Part shown: positions 24,980-33,314 of the stretch, in pieces
How positions within the stretch are numbered: position 1 is the stretch's first letter
Layout: each line of letters begins with the position of its first letter
Assembly: GCF_019710575.1 (NCBI RefSeq)
Contig: NZ_JAHWFK010000060.1
Coordinates: 1 to 64,000 of the forward strand
Origin: Paractinoplanes polyasparticus
GTDB lineage: Bacteria; Actinomycetota; Actinomycetes; Mycobacteriales; Micromonosporaceae
DNA: 64,000 bases
Reading direction: 5' to 3'
Position numbers and translations under genes: made by a program
Notes under the pieces: model-generated
What the model saw: only the letters and a program-made list of their open reading frames with translations
Told to the model about the DNA's origin: nothing
Database searches by the model: none

Positions 24980-26224
24980 GTGACCGGCACCGATCTGGCG
25001 AACCGGGCGGCGTTCCTGCGCCGTCTCGACGAGGCCACCGAAGGGTTCCAACGGGGTGACGCGCCCGGTGTGCTGGTCGTGGACCTCGACGACTTCGCCG
25101 GCGTCAACGACGTGCTCGGCTACGAGGCCGGGGACAGCATCCTCGAGGGTGTGGCCCGCGTGCTGCGCGACACCGTCGCTGACGCCGGAGTGGTCGGGCG
25201 GCTCGGCGGCGACCAGTACGCGGTGCTGGTGCCCCGGATCGCGGTGCCCGGGCTCGAGGAGCTGGCCGAGCGGATCCGGGTCGCGCTGGCGAGCCCGATC
25301 GACGCGGGCGGCCGCCCGGTCTCGGCCCGGGCCAGCGCCGGCGTCGCTCACGCCGCGCCCGGCGACCGCGGGACCGACCTGCTCAGCAAGGCCGAGATGG
25401 CGTTGCGCACGGCCAAGTCGCGCGGCCACGGGCGGCCCGTGCACTACGAGTCGGGTCTGAGGGCCCACTTCCTCGACCAGGCGGCGGTGCTCGAGGGCTT
25501 GCACGACGCGGTCGCGGGCGGGCAGCTGGAGCTGGTGTACCAGCCGATCGTCCGGCTCGGTGCGGGCACGCTGACCGGCTTGGAAGCGCTCGCCCGCTGG
25601 CAGCACCCGGTCCGGGGGCCGATCATGCCGGGCGACTTCATCCCGATCGCCGAACGCAGCGGGCTCATCGTGCCGCTCGGCCGCTGGATGCTGACCGAGG
25701 CGTGCCGTCAGCAGGAGGCGGACTGGCCCGGGACGTACGTGAACGTCTCGGCTCATCAACTGCGCGAACCGGGTTTCGCCGACGAGGTGGCGCGCACCGT
25801 CACCGCGCCCGGCCGGCTGATCGTCGAGGTGACCGAGGACGCCCTGCTCGAGGAGCCGGTGGTGCGCACGTTGCGGGCGGTGCGCGAGTCCGGCGTACGG
25901 GTGTCGCTGGACGACTTCGGCGCCGGGCCGGCCTCCCTGCGGGCGCTGGCGTCGGCGCCCATCGACGTCATCAAGCTGCACGGCTCCATCACCGAGCAGA
26001 TCATCACCTCGCCCCGGCAGGCGGCCGTGGCCCGCGCCATCGCCACGCTCGCGGCCGACCTCGGCATCACTGCGGTGGCCAAGGCCGTGGAGGGCGCCCC
26101 GCAGGCGGCCATGCTCCACGACCTCGGCTACCGGCAGGGGATGGGCTTCCACTACGCGGTGCCGCAGCCCGCCCGCGCGATCCCGCTGTTCCTCGCGAAC
26201 GAGGCTCTGCTGACACCCTCCTGA
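24980..26224 (+). CDS. Soluble GGDEF-EAL protein with both active sites degenerate
   Basis: The 414-residue protein has no membrane segment. The GGDEF domain (1-155) reads GGDQY at 76-80 in place of GGDEF. The EAL domain (165-414) keeps EAL (202-204), N255, the VTE glutamate, DDFG (311-314), K332 and Q386. The loop that normally reads A-E-G-V-E, where the first Glu is the general base, reads A-K-A-V-E with K368, and K-I-D reads K-L-H. Neither cyclase nor phosphodiesterase activity is therefore expected, so it may be a cyclic-di-GMP effector. The start is GTG 24980 with GGAG upstream. Confidence 0.85.
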   Translation: MTGTDLANRAAFLRRLDEATEGFQRGDAPGVLVVDLDDFAGVNDVLGYEAGDSILEGVARVLRDTVADAGVVGRLGGDQYAVLVPRIAVPGLEELAERIRVALASPIDAGGRPVSARASAGVAHAAPGDRGTDLLSKAEMALRTAKSRGHGRPVHYESGLRAHFLDQAAVLEGLHDAVAGGQLELVYQPIVRLGAGTLTGLEALARWQHPVRGPIMPGDFIPIAERSGLIVPLGRWMLTEACRQQEADWPGTYVNVSAHQLREPGFADEVARTVTAPGRLIVEVTEDALLEEPVVRTLRAVRESGVRVSLDDFGAGPASLRALASAPIDVIKLHGSITEQIITSPRQAAVARAIATLAADLGITAVAKAVEGAPQAAMLHDLGYRQGMGFHYAVPQPARAIPLFLANEALLTPS

Positions 26225-26237
26225 CCCGCCTGGTTTT

Positions 26238-26256
26238 TTACGACAACCTGTCGTAA
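26238..26256. promoter_or_regulatory. TetR-type operator TTACGACA-N3-TGTCGTAA
   Basis: The perfect 19-base palindrome TTACGACAACCTGTCGTAA lies 10 bases upstream of the NTF2-like gene, whose downstream neighbour is a TetR regulator. Its length and symmetry are those of a TetR operator. Its position would block transcription initiation of the two-gene operon. Confidence 0.8.
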
Positions 26257-26266
26257 CCTTTGCGCC

Positions 26267-26695
26267 ATGGATGATCACGCCGCACTGATCGAGTTGCTGG
26301 GCCGCTACGCCGACGTCGCCGATCTCAAGCAGTTCACCGACCTGCCCGGGCGGGTTCTCACCGACCCGGTGACGCTCGACTTCTCCTCGGTCGTCGAGGT
26401 CCCGCCGATGACCCTGCCCCTGCCGCAGTACGTCGAGATCCTTCGCGGCTCCTTCGCTCCCTTCACCGCGACCCACCATGCCATCACCGGGCACGTCGTC
26501 GAGATCGACGGCGACCGCGCGACGGTCCACGCGCATGTCCGCGCCGAGCACTGGACGCCCTCCGGCGACCGCTGGCTGGTGGTCGGCTTCTACGACAACG
26601 AGGCGGTCCGCACGCCCCGGGGCTGGCGGCTCAGCCGCGTCAAGCTCACGGTCGCCCACCAGGAGAACCAGCATCTGGCGCCTCAGGCAGGATGA
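26267..26695 (+). CDS. NTF2/SnoaL-like protein
   Basis: The 142-residue protein has the SnoaL-like_4 pattern: ALIELLGRYADVADLKQF, a central ATHHAITGHVVEIDGDRATV and GWRLSRVKLTV at the end. The family contains enzymes and ligand-binding proteins, and no substrate can be assigned. It is the first gene of a two-gene unit with a TetR regulator, whose start follows the stop by four bases, behind a perfect palindromic operator. It is likely induced by the ligand of that TetR. Confidence 0.85.
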   Translation: MDDHAALIELLGRYADVADLKQFTDLPGRVLTDPVTLDFSSVVEVPPMTLPLPQYVEILRGSFAPFTATHHAITGHVVEIDGDRATVHAHVRAEHWTPSGDRWLVVGFYDNEAVRTPRGWRLSRVKLTVAHQENQHLAPQAG

Positions 26696-26699
26696 CCGT

Positions 26700-27302
26700 A
26701 TGCCGCGGATCAGGGGAGCCAGCATCGAGGAACACCACGAGATGGTGTGGGCCGCCCTGGCCGAGGCGATGCGCGAGCTGATGCTCGAGCGTGACTACGA
26801 GTCGATCACCATGGGCCACATCGCGGCCCGGGCCGGGCTCGCGCGCAACACGCTCTACAACTACGCCGTCGACAAGAGCGCGCTGGTCCTCGCGCTGACC
26901 GGCCGGGCCAGCCGGCCGATGGTCGAGAGCGTCACCGCGATCGCCGCCCGCTCGGCGGAGCCGGCCGCCGAGCGCATGCGGCAGATCGTCGCGGCGGTGC
27001 TGGCCGCGTCGACCGATCAGGCTCTGCAGCCGATGTTCCGGCCCGGCTCGGCCGCGCTGGTGGCCGAGGTGCCCAAGGGGCCCGGCAACCCGTTCACCGT
27101 GGTGGTGGCCGAGGTGGAGGGCGTCGTCCGCGACGGCGTCGCGCGCGGGGAGTTCCGCGATGTCGGCGACGTGCCGCTCACGGTGGAGCTGCTCTCCGGG
27201 GCCATGCGGGCGGGCGCCGAACGGATCGGCCGTGACCCGGCGTCGTACGAGGCCACGGTCCGCGCGGCGCAGGACGTCATTCTGGCGTCCCTCGCCCCGT
27301 AG
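26700..27302 (+). CDS. TetR-family regulator of the NTF2-like operon
   Basis: The 200-residue protein has an N-terminal TetR HTH (LMLERDYESITMGHIAARAG, then LARNTLYNYAVDKSALV). Its helical C-terminal domain has no recognised ligand pocket. ATG 26700 has AGGAT upstream and follows the NTF2-like stop by four bases. The palindrome at 26238-26256 is its probable operator, giving negative autoregulation. The final 26 bases overlap the convergent LuxR-ATPase gene. Confidence 0.92.
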   Translation: MPRIRGASIEEHHEMVWAALAEAMRELMLERDYESITMGHIAARAGLARNTLYNYAVDKSALVLALTGRASRPMVESVTAIAARSAEPAAERMRQIVAAVLAASTDQALQPMFRPGSAALVAEVPKGPGNPFTVVVAEVEGVVRDGVARGEFRDVGDVPLTVELLSGAMRAGAERIGRDPASYEATVRAAQDVILASLAP

Positions 27303-30288
27303 GTTGCAGGGCTGCGTCGAGGCCCTGGCGGGAGGCGATGCCGAGCTTGGCGTACGTGTGGGCCAGGTGGGTCTCGACGGTGCGCCGGCTCAGCACGAGG
27401 CGGCCGGCGATCTCGCGGTTGGTCAGGCCGGACGCGGCCAGGCCCGCTATCTGCTGCTCGGCGGTGGTCAGCGACTCGGGGCCGTGCGTCGCCGAGCGGC
27501 GGGGGCGGGCGCCGGTCGCGTGCAGTTCGGCGGTCGCCGTCGCGGCCGCGCGGTGCGCTCCGGTCGGAGCGGTCAGGCTCAACGCCGTACGCAGGGGAAC
27601 GCGGGCCGCTTCACGGTGGCCGGCCCGGCACAGGGCGCGGCCGAAGGCGATCAGCGCGTACGCGTGAGCGAGCCGGTCGGCCGTGCCCTCGCCGGTCTTC
27701 ACGGCCTCCTCCAGAAGGGACAGCCGCTGGTCGCGGGGAGCCACCAGGGCCGCCACCCGCAGCGCCGTGCTCAACGGGCCGGGCGCCCCCACCGCCGACG
27801 CCAGCGCGAGCTGCTCGGCGGCGAGGTCGCCGGCGGGAGCGCCGGTGGCCAGCAGCGGCGCCACCAGATCGGCCCGCCACGTCGCGAGCGCCGGATGGCG
27901 TACGCCCAGATCGCGCCACATCTCGCCGGCCGCGCGCAGGTCGGCGATCGCCTCGGCCGGACGGTCCTGGGCCAGGCGCAGGTGGGCCCGGCTCTGCATG
28001 AACATCGGGCTGCTGATCGCGTGCGGCGGCGGCTCGCCCGGGAACTCGGTGCGCAGCACCGTTTCCGCGTCGTCGATCCGGTCTGCCTCGATCAGCGCGT
28101 CGAGCAGCGGGCACAGCGCGAAGAGCAGGCCGCCGGGCGGGGTGTCGCAGCTCAGCTTGAAGTCGACGGCGGCCCGCGCGTCGGCCACGGCCGCCGGGAC
28201 GAGTCCGGCGGGCAGCCCGGCCAGCGAGCGCAGGAACCGGCCGTGGGCGACGGTGCTGAGCCAGCCGCGCGGGCCGGCGTCGCGGGCTACGGCCTCGCCC
28301 ATCGCCCGGGCGGTGTCCAGGTCGCCGTTGGCGATCAGCGTGAGCCCGGCGACGGTGGGCAGAACGGAGTCCGTTTCGTCGGCCAGACCGCCGTCGTCGA
28401 GCAGGGGCCGCAGAATGGCCAGGCTGTGCGAGGCGGGGCGGGCCTCGAACGTGGCGTTGACGGCCTCGATCACCCGCCACAGCTGCGGCTGCTCCGTGCG
28501 CGGGCAGGCGCGCCGGCGGGCGGCGAACTCGCGGATCAGCGGCATGGTGCGGCTGTCCAGGCCGGCTGCTCCGGCGATCTCAGCCTCGATGCGGGCCTGG
28601 GTGGCCTGGTGATCTTTGATCCGAGCTTGGCTTGCCGGGTCGGCTTCGAATCGAGCCTGGGCGGCCGGGTCGGCTTTGATCCGAGCTCGGCTGGTCGAAC
28701 CAACCGTGATTCGGGCTTGGGTGGCCGGGTCCGCATCGATCGTGGCCCGGGTGGCCGGGTCCGCATCGGCGGCGCCGAGACGGAGCACGGCGATGGCGGC
28801 CGAGCCGTGGGCGGCGATGGCCAGGGCCCGGCCGCATCGCAGAGCGGCCTCGGCGCGGTCCGCGGGATCGGCGATCCCGGCTACGGCCTCGTGGGCGAGA
28901 GCGGTGGCGCCCGCGCGGCGTACGGCGGCGAGAGCCAGCGCCAGGTCGAGGCGGGTCGCGCCGCTGTCCAGCGGGGTCTCGTCGAGGGCTCGGCTCAAAT
29001 AGGCCGCGGCGATCTCAGGGGCGCCGCGGGCGGTGGCTCGCGCGGCGGCGGCACGCAAAGCGCCGGCCCGGTCGGATCGGCCGGCCGGTTCGGCCCGGAG
29101 CAGGTGTACCGCCGTCCGTTCGACGTCGTCGCCCCGGGCCGCGAGCAGGTCGGCCGCCCGGGCGTGCCAGCCGGCACGCGTCGCGCCGCCCAGGTTCCGC
29201 AGTAACGCGCCGGCGATCATCGGGTTGGCGGGCGCCCATTCGCCCGGCGCGACCAGCCCGGCCGCGCGTAGCGTGTCGGCGCAGCTGACCGCCCGCTCCC
29301 AGGTCAGGCCGCTCAGGTCGGCGGCGTCCCGCAGCCGCGCCGCCGGGCCGAGCACGGCCAGACCGGAGGCCAGCTCGGCACAGCCCTCCGGCATCCGCTG
29401 CAACCGCAACGCCAGCCACCGCGCCACCTCGGCCGAACCCGGGTCGGCGTGCGGGCGGCCGGCTTCCGGGGTATTCGGCGACGTATCGCCGCCGTGCGGG
29501 CGGCTGGCGTGCGGGGTGTTCCGGTCGGTTGCGCCGGTGGGCGGGCGGCTGGCGTCCGGGGCGTTTCCGTCGGTTACGCCGGCGTGCGGGGCGTCGGTGT
29601 GGGTGAGCAGGAACGGGTTGCCGCCGCCGGCCCGGTGGCAGGCCGCGGCGAACTCGGGGGTCGCGCCGGGGAACCGGCCGCGGATCAGCGCCGCCGAGGC
29701 GGCCGCGTCGAGCGGGCCCAGCGTCAGGACGTCGCCGGCGAGCAGGTCACCGAGAACCCGTTCCCCGGTGCGCATGGTGAGCACCAGCGCCAGCGGCAGT
29801 TCGTCGATGCGCCGGGCCACCCCGGCCAGCCAGCGCTGCGACGGCAGGTCGGCCCAGTGCGCGTCGTCGACGAACAAGACGGCCGGATGGCGGGCCGTCA
29901 CCGCGGTGGTCAGGCAGAACAGGCCGTGCGTGGCGGCGTACATGGCATCGGGGTTGCTCGCGGGCGGCGGGTCGCCGGTGGTCAGCACGCGGGCGGCCAA
30001 CCCGGCCGGGCCGCGGCAGAGCCGGCGCCACCCGGGCGCGGTCTGCACCGGGGCGAACATCTGGCGGGCGACGCCGAACGGGAACTGCTGATCGAGCGGG
30101 TTGCCGCGGGCTCGCAGCACGGTCAGGCCCCGTCCGGCGGCAGCGGTCAGGGCCGCGTCGGCCAGGGCGGTCTTCCCGATGCCGGCGTCGCCCTCGATCA
30201 TCACCAGCCGGCCTGCCCGGCCCGCGGCCACGGTGATGCGCCCGGCCAGGTCGGCCAGTTCCCGGTCGCGTCCGCACAGTTCGGTCAT
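27277..30288 (-). CDS. Large LuxR-family ATPase regulator (LAL type) with two internal repeat tracts
   Basis: This is a protein of 1003 residues. The N-terminal STAND ATPase has Walker A GDAGIGKTA and Walker B VLFVDDAHWAD. A TPR-like helical middle follows, and a C-terminal LuxR HTH (LTTAEQQIAGLAASGLTNRE, then LSRRTVETHLAHTYAKLGI). This is the MalT/LAL architecture, an ATP- and ligand-gated activator. Two tandem repeats interrupt it: three 15-residue units near the end of the ATPase (29449-29583) and six 10-residue units of DPATQARI type in the helical region (28591-28770). Both keep the frame. ATG 30288 begins MTELCGRDREL. It is divergent from a methyltransferase. Confidence 0.9.
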   Translation of the reverse strand: MTELCGRDRELADLAGRITVAAGRAGRLVMIEGDAGIGKTALADAALTAAAGRGLTVLRARGNPLDQQFPFGVARQMFAPVQTAPGWRRLCRGPAGLAARVLTTGDPPPASNPDAMYAATHGLFCLTTAVTARHPAVLFVDDAHWADLPSQRWLAGVARRIDELPLALVLTMRTGERVLGDLLAGDVLTLGPLDAAASAALIRGRFPGATPEFAAACHRAGGGNPFLLTHTDAPHAGVTDGNAPDASRPPTGATDRNTPHASRPHGGDTSPNTPEAGRPHADPGSAEVARWLALRLQRMPEGCAELASGLAVLGPAARLRDAADLSGLTWERAVSCADTLRAAGLVAPGEWAPANPMIAGALLRNLGGATRAGWHARAADLLAARGDDVERTAVHLLRAEPAGRSDRAGALRAAAARATARGAPEIAAAYLSRALDETPLDSGATRLDLALALAAVRRAGATALAHEAVAGIADPADRAEAALRCGRALAIAAHGSAAIAVLRLGAADADPATRATIDADPATQARITVGSTSRARIKADPAAQARFEADPASQARIKDHQATQARIEAEIAGAAGLDSRTMPLIREFAARRRACPRTEQPQLWRVIEAVNATFEARPASHSLAILRPLLDDGGLADETDSVLPTVAGLTLIANGDLDTARAMGEAVARDAGPRGWLSTVAHGRFLRSLAGLPAGLVPAAVADARAAVDFKLSCDTPPGGLLFALCPLLDALIEADRIDDAETVLRTEFPGEPPPHAISSPMFMQSRAHLRLAQDRPAEAIADLRAAGEMWRDLGVRHPALATWRADLVAPLLATGAPAGDLAAEQLALASAVGAPGPLSTALRVAALVAPRDQRLSLLEEAVKTGEGTADRLAHAYALIAFGRALCRAGHREAARVPLRTALSLTAPTGAHRAAATATAELHATGARPRRSATHGPESLTTAEQQIAGLAASGLTNREIAGRLVLSRRTVETHLAHTYAKLGIASRQGLDAALQPTGRGTPE
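28591..28770 (-). repeat. Six tandem 30-base units inside the LuxR regulator gene
   Basis: The units run 28591-28620, 28621-28650, 28651-28680, 28681-28710, 28711-28740 and 28741-28770. Each encodes ten residues related to ADPATQARI-x. The most conserved positions are A-D-P-A-x-Q-A-R-I; the fourth unit from the left is the most diverged (TVGSTSRARI). The unit length preserves the frame, so slippage would change the protein by steps of ten residues. Confidence 0.85.
29449..29583 (-). repeat. Three tandem 45-base units inside the LuxR regulator gene
   Basis: The units at 29449-29493, 29494-29538 and 29539-29583, with a partial fourth from 29584, each encode about 15 residues, such as TGATDRNTPHASRPH and AGVTDGNAPDASRPP. 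They form a Pro/Asp/Thr-rich linker between the ATPase and helical domains. Confidence 0.75.
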
Positions 30289-30385
30289 GGTTCCGGCGTC
30301 CAAATCTCGGTAGCGCCTCCACGATGCTCCCGCCGGGCCCGGAGGGCCAGCCTGAGGGCACATGCCCGACACCTGAGGGGGAGTC

Positions 30386-31159
30386 ATGAGCGACTACGTC
30401 ATGGGACGCACGACCGAGGAGCACGAGCGGCTGCGGCGCCAGGCCGAGGTCTGGGCGTCGGCCACCGCCCGTCTACTCGACCGGGCCGGGTTGTCGCCGG
30501 GCGATCGGTGCCTGGACGTGGGCTGCGGCACCGGCGCGGTGATGGACCTGATGGTGGCGCGCGGGGGAGTGGTCACCGGGATCGACGTCGACGTGTCGCT
30601 CGGGGCCGCCGTCGACGGCACGTTCGTACGGGCCGATGTGGAACGCGACGACGACGCCGTGCCCGCCGGGGGTTTCGACCTGGTCTTCGGACGGCTGATC
30701 CTGTTGCACGTGGCCGATCCGGTGGCCGTGCTGCGCCGGATGTGGCGGTGGGTGGCGCCGGGCGGCGTGCTGGTGGTGCAGGACTACGACATGCGAACGG
30801 TCGACTCGTATCCGCCGCTGAGCGTGGTCGACGAGTGGCGGCGGGTGTTCCTGGGCGCGTACGCGGCGGCGGGCCGCGACATCCGGCTGGGCACCCGGCT
30901 GCCGGCGTTGTTCGCCCAGGCCGGGATCGGCGCACCGGACACGACCGACGTGACCGGCCGCCTCGGCACGACGGCCGATTCGGCCGGGATGCTGGCCGCG
31001 ACCTACCGCAGCATCGCCCCCCTCGCCCTGGCCCAGTCGTTGATCACCGAGACCCAGCGCGACGAATGGTTGTCCGAGATCGACACGGCCGCGCGGGTCT
31101 ACGGCGACCACACCGCGATGTGGCCGCTTCTGATCGGCGCCGTCCGACGCAAAGGCTAG
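30386..31159 (+). CDS. Class I SAM-dependent methyltransferase
   Basis: The 257-residue protein has the Rossmann methyltransferase motifs: LDVGCGTGAVMDLM (motif I), VTGIDVDVS (acidic residue of motif II), FDLVFGRLILLHVADPVAVL and a MWRWVAPGGVLVVQDYD strand. The substrate is unknown; the pattern is that of small-molecule methyltransferases of the UbiE/Methyltransf_25 kind. GGGGGAG lies before the ATG. It diverges from the LuxR-ATPase gene, with a 97-base gap. Confidence 0.9.
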   Translation: MSDYVMGRTTEEHERLRRQAEVWASATARLLDRAGLSPGDRCLDVGCGTGAVMDLMVARGGVVTGIDVDVSLGAAVDGTFVRADVERDDDAVPAGGFDLVFGRLILLHVADPVAVLRRMWRWVAPGGVLVVQDYDMRTVDSYPPLSVVDEWRRVFLGAYAAAGRDIRLGTRLPALFAQAGIGAPDTTDVTGRLGTTADSAGMLAATYRSIAPLALAQSLITETQRDEWLSEIDTAARVYGDHTAMWPLLIGAVRRKG

Positions 31160-31282
31160 GTTCCTAGGATGCCCTACGGCCAGTGCCGCTCGGGACGGCG
31201 AGAAGCCGACGGCAGATCACGCCAGCGGCCCGCCCGAGCATGCTCTCGCGGGGGACAAGCCGTGCGCAGCGCTGACCTGCCG

Positions 31283-32023
31283 TCAGGCGTCAACGGTGCG
31301 CAGGGCGATGGAGATGCCGATGCAATGGGCGGTGAAGGCGGCAACGGTCAGGGCGTGGAAGACCTCGTGGAACCCGAACCAGCGCGGGCTGGGGTCAGGC
31401 CGTTGCAAGCCGTAGACCACAGCGCCGAGCGTGTAGAGCACGCCGCCGAGAAGGAGGAACGTGACGACCGCTGCGCCGCCCGCCTGCCAGAACCCGGGCA
31501 GGTAGATGACGGCGACCCAGCCCAGAGCGATGTAGACCGGAACGTACAGCCAGCGCGGCGCGCCCACCCACAGGACCCGGAAGGCGACGCCGCCCAGGGC
31601 GGCGCACCACACGATCCACAGCAGGGTCCGGGCCTGCCCGGACGGCAGCGCGAGCACGCAGAACGGCGTGTAGGTGCCGGCGATGATCAGGAAGATGTTG
31701 GCGTGATCGAACCGCATCAGCACGCCGTGAGTGCGCCGCGTCCACTGACCGCGGTGATACACCGCGCTGATGCCGAACAGCAGCGCCGCCGACACCGTGA
31801 ACAGCGTCAGGGCCAGCCGGGAACCGGCATCCGGGGACAGCACAGTCAACAGCGCCCCGACTGCCACGGCGACGGGGAAGGCGACGGCATGCAGCCACCC
31901 CCGGAGCCGGGGTTTGACCACGGCGCTGAGGTGGTCCAGGCCGTGCTCGACCCGGTCTCCCAACCGATCCAGGCCCGCCTCAGGACGGTGGCGCTCCTCT
32001 GCCGGCACGTCAGCAGAGCTCAC
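31283..32023 (-). CDS. trhA: PAQR/hemolysin III family membrane protein (TrhA-like)
   Basis: This 246-residue protein has seven hydrophobic segments and the HlyIII/PAQR signatures: SAVYHRGQWTRRTHGVLMRF (S, H), DHANIFLIIAGTYTPF (D, H) and FHEVFHALTVAAFTAHC (HxxxH). These residues coordinate zinc in the family. Bacterial TrhA proteins are linked to membrane fluidity homeostasis. The start is uncertain: GTG 32023 overlaps the stop of a 20-codon frame (GTGA), and GTG 32089 would add 22 atypical basic residues. Confidence 0.88.
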   Translation of the reverse strand: MSSADVPAEERHRPEAGLDRLGDRVEHGLDHLSAVVKPRLRGWLHAVAFPVAVAVGALLTVLSPDAGSRLALTLFTVSAALLFGISAVYHRGQWTRRTHGVLMRFDHANIFLIIAGTYTPFCVLALPSGQARTLLWIVWCAALGGVAFRVLWVGAPRWLYVPVYIALGWVAVIYLPGFWQAGGAAVVTFLLLGGVLYTLGAVVYGLQRPDPSPRWFGFHEVFHALTVAAFTAHCIGISIALRTVDA

Positions 32024-32082
32024 GTTGTTGCGGGGGTTGCTACGGCCACGACGGCGCAGACGGACGTTGAGTACGGTGCCAT
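32020..32082 (-). CDS. Possible 20-residue leader peptide upstream of trhA
   Basis: ATG 32082 is preceded by AAGGGTGG and opens a short frame, MAPYSTSVCAVV..., that ends in TGA overlapping GTG 32023 as GTGA. This arrangement would couple translation to the TrhA gene. The length is short and chance occurrence is quite possible. Confidence 0.25.
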   Translation of the reverse strand: MAPYSTSVCAVVAVATPATT

Positions 32083-32242
32083 GGCCCACCCTTGTAAGCG
32101 CAGCGACGCACGCCGGGGTCTGAGGCGGCAGCCGAAAACCGGCCGCAGCAAAGACAATACGCGTAGAGCGTTGCCCGCGCACTGAGCGAAAGGACCGTCT
32201 CACCCCGGCTACCGGAGCGGGTCGGCGAGTTACCGTTCGGCC

Positions 32243-33253
32243 ATGAAGGTGAGCTTCCGGGCGCGACAAGGTGGGCGGCGGATCGACCTCGCCCTCGGGC
32301 TGCTGATCGCGGCCGGCGTGCTCACCGGCACGGCGGCCAACACCGTCGGCGTGAACTGGCCGCTCGACCTCATCCAGCTGCATGCCGGGGCGGCGCTGGC
32401 GATCCTGCTGCTGGCCCCGTGGAAGTACGTGGTCATCCGGCGCGGCCTGGGCAACAAGCGGCGCGGCCGCGGCAAGAAGGCGTTGTCGCTGGCCCTGCTC
32501 GTGTTCGTGCTGGTGACGATCGGCAGCGGGCTGCTCCACTCGACTGGCACGGTCGAGGACGTCGGCCCGCTGACCCTCATACAGATCCACGTGGGCGCGG
32601 CCATCGGCGCGCTGCTCGCGGTGGCCCTGCATTTCGCCGGCCACTACGTCCGGCCGCGACGAACCGACGTCGACCGGCGGGCCCTGCTGCGGCTGGGCGT
32701 GCTCGGCGCCGGTGCGGCCGCCGCCACCGCCGCCTGGGACACGTGGGCCGCCACCGAGCGTCGCTTCAGCGGTTCCGTCCCGCAGATGAGGTTGCTGGTC
32801 ACGTCCTGGTTCGACGACGGCATTCAACGCATCGACCAGACGGATTGGCAGGTACGCGTCGGCGCCGCCACCTTCGACCTGGCCGCCCTGCTCGCCCTGC
32901 CCCACGAGCGGTTCACCGCGGTCCTCGACTGCACGAGCGGCTGGTACAGCAGCCAGCAGTGGGACGGCGTACGGCTGAGCGCTTTGCTAGAAGCGGCCGG
33001 CGTGCCCGCCGACGGCTGGCGCAGCCTCGAGGTCCGCTCGACCACCGGCTACGCCCGCTGGTTCGGCCCCGGCAGTCTTGACGACGTCTGGCTGGTGACC
33101 GCGATCGACGGCCGCCCCCTGACCTACGGCCACGGCTACCCGGCCCGCCTGGCCGCCCCCGGCCGCCGCGGCTTCTGGTGGGTCAAGTGGGTGACCTCGA
33201 TCCAGCCCTCCGCCCGCCCACCGTGGGCCCAGTCCGTCTTCCCCCTGAGCTGA
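32243..33253 (+). CDS. Membrane haem-like domain fused to a sulfite-oxidase-type molybdopterin domain
   Basis: The protein of 336 residues has about four N-terminal hydrophobic segments with histidines H47, H99, H116, H130 and H134, suited to bind haem b. A twin-arginine-like RRALLRLGVLGAGAAAA stretch follows at about 145-161, and then an oxidoreductase molybdopterin domain. C230 (LDCTSGWYSSQQW) is the expected molybdenum ligand. This looks like a single-chain version of the MsrP/MsrQ (YedY/YedZ) pair, with electrons passing from the membrane haem to an external Mo site. The substrate is unknown; methionine sulfoxide repair is one possibility. It is divergent from trhA. Confidence 0.82.
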   Translation: MKVSFRARQGGRRIDLALGLLIAAGVLTGTAANTVGVNWPLDLIQLHAGAALAILLLAPWKYVVIRRGLGNKRRGRGKKALSLALLVFVLVTIGSGLLHSTGTVEDVGPLTLIQIHVGAAIGALLAVALHFAGHYVRPRRTDVDRRALLRLGVLGAGAAAATAAWDTWAATERRFSGSVPQMRLLVTSWFDDGIQRIDQTDWQVRVGAATFDLAALLALPHERFTAVLDCTSGWYSSQQWDGVRLSALLEAAGVPADGWRSLEVRSTTGYARWFGPGSLDDVWLVTAIDGRPLTYGHGYPARLAAPGRRGFWWVKWVTSIQPSARPPWAQSVFPLS

Positions 33254-33314
33254 CCGTCGACCGCGAGAAGATCCCGAAATCGACTCGGCTGCGCTGCTCC
33301 GCCAGCTTGCCGAG

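Noticed and set aside
28591..28770. CRISPR-like array
   Set aside because: The 30-base units are directly contiguous with no spacers and keep the coding frame of the LuxR regulator; no cas gene is present.
31300..32200. Plus-strand frame opposite trhA
   Set aside because: It gives a motif-free Gln/Arg/Asp-rich product, while trhA on the other strand has complete PAQR signatures.
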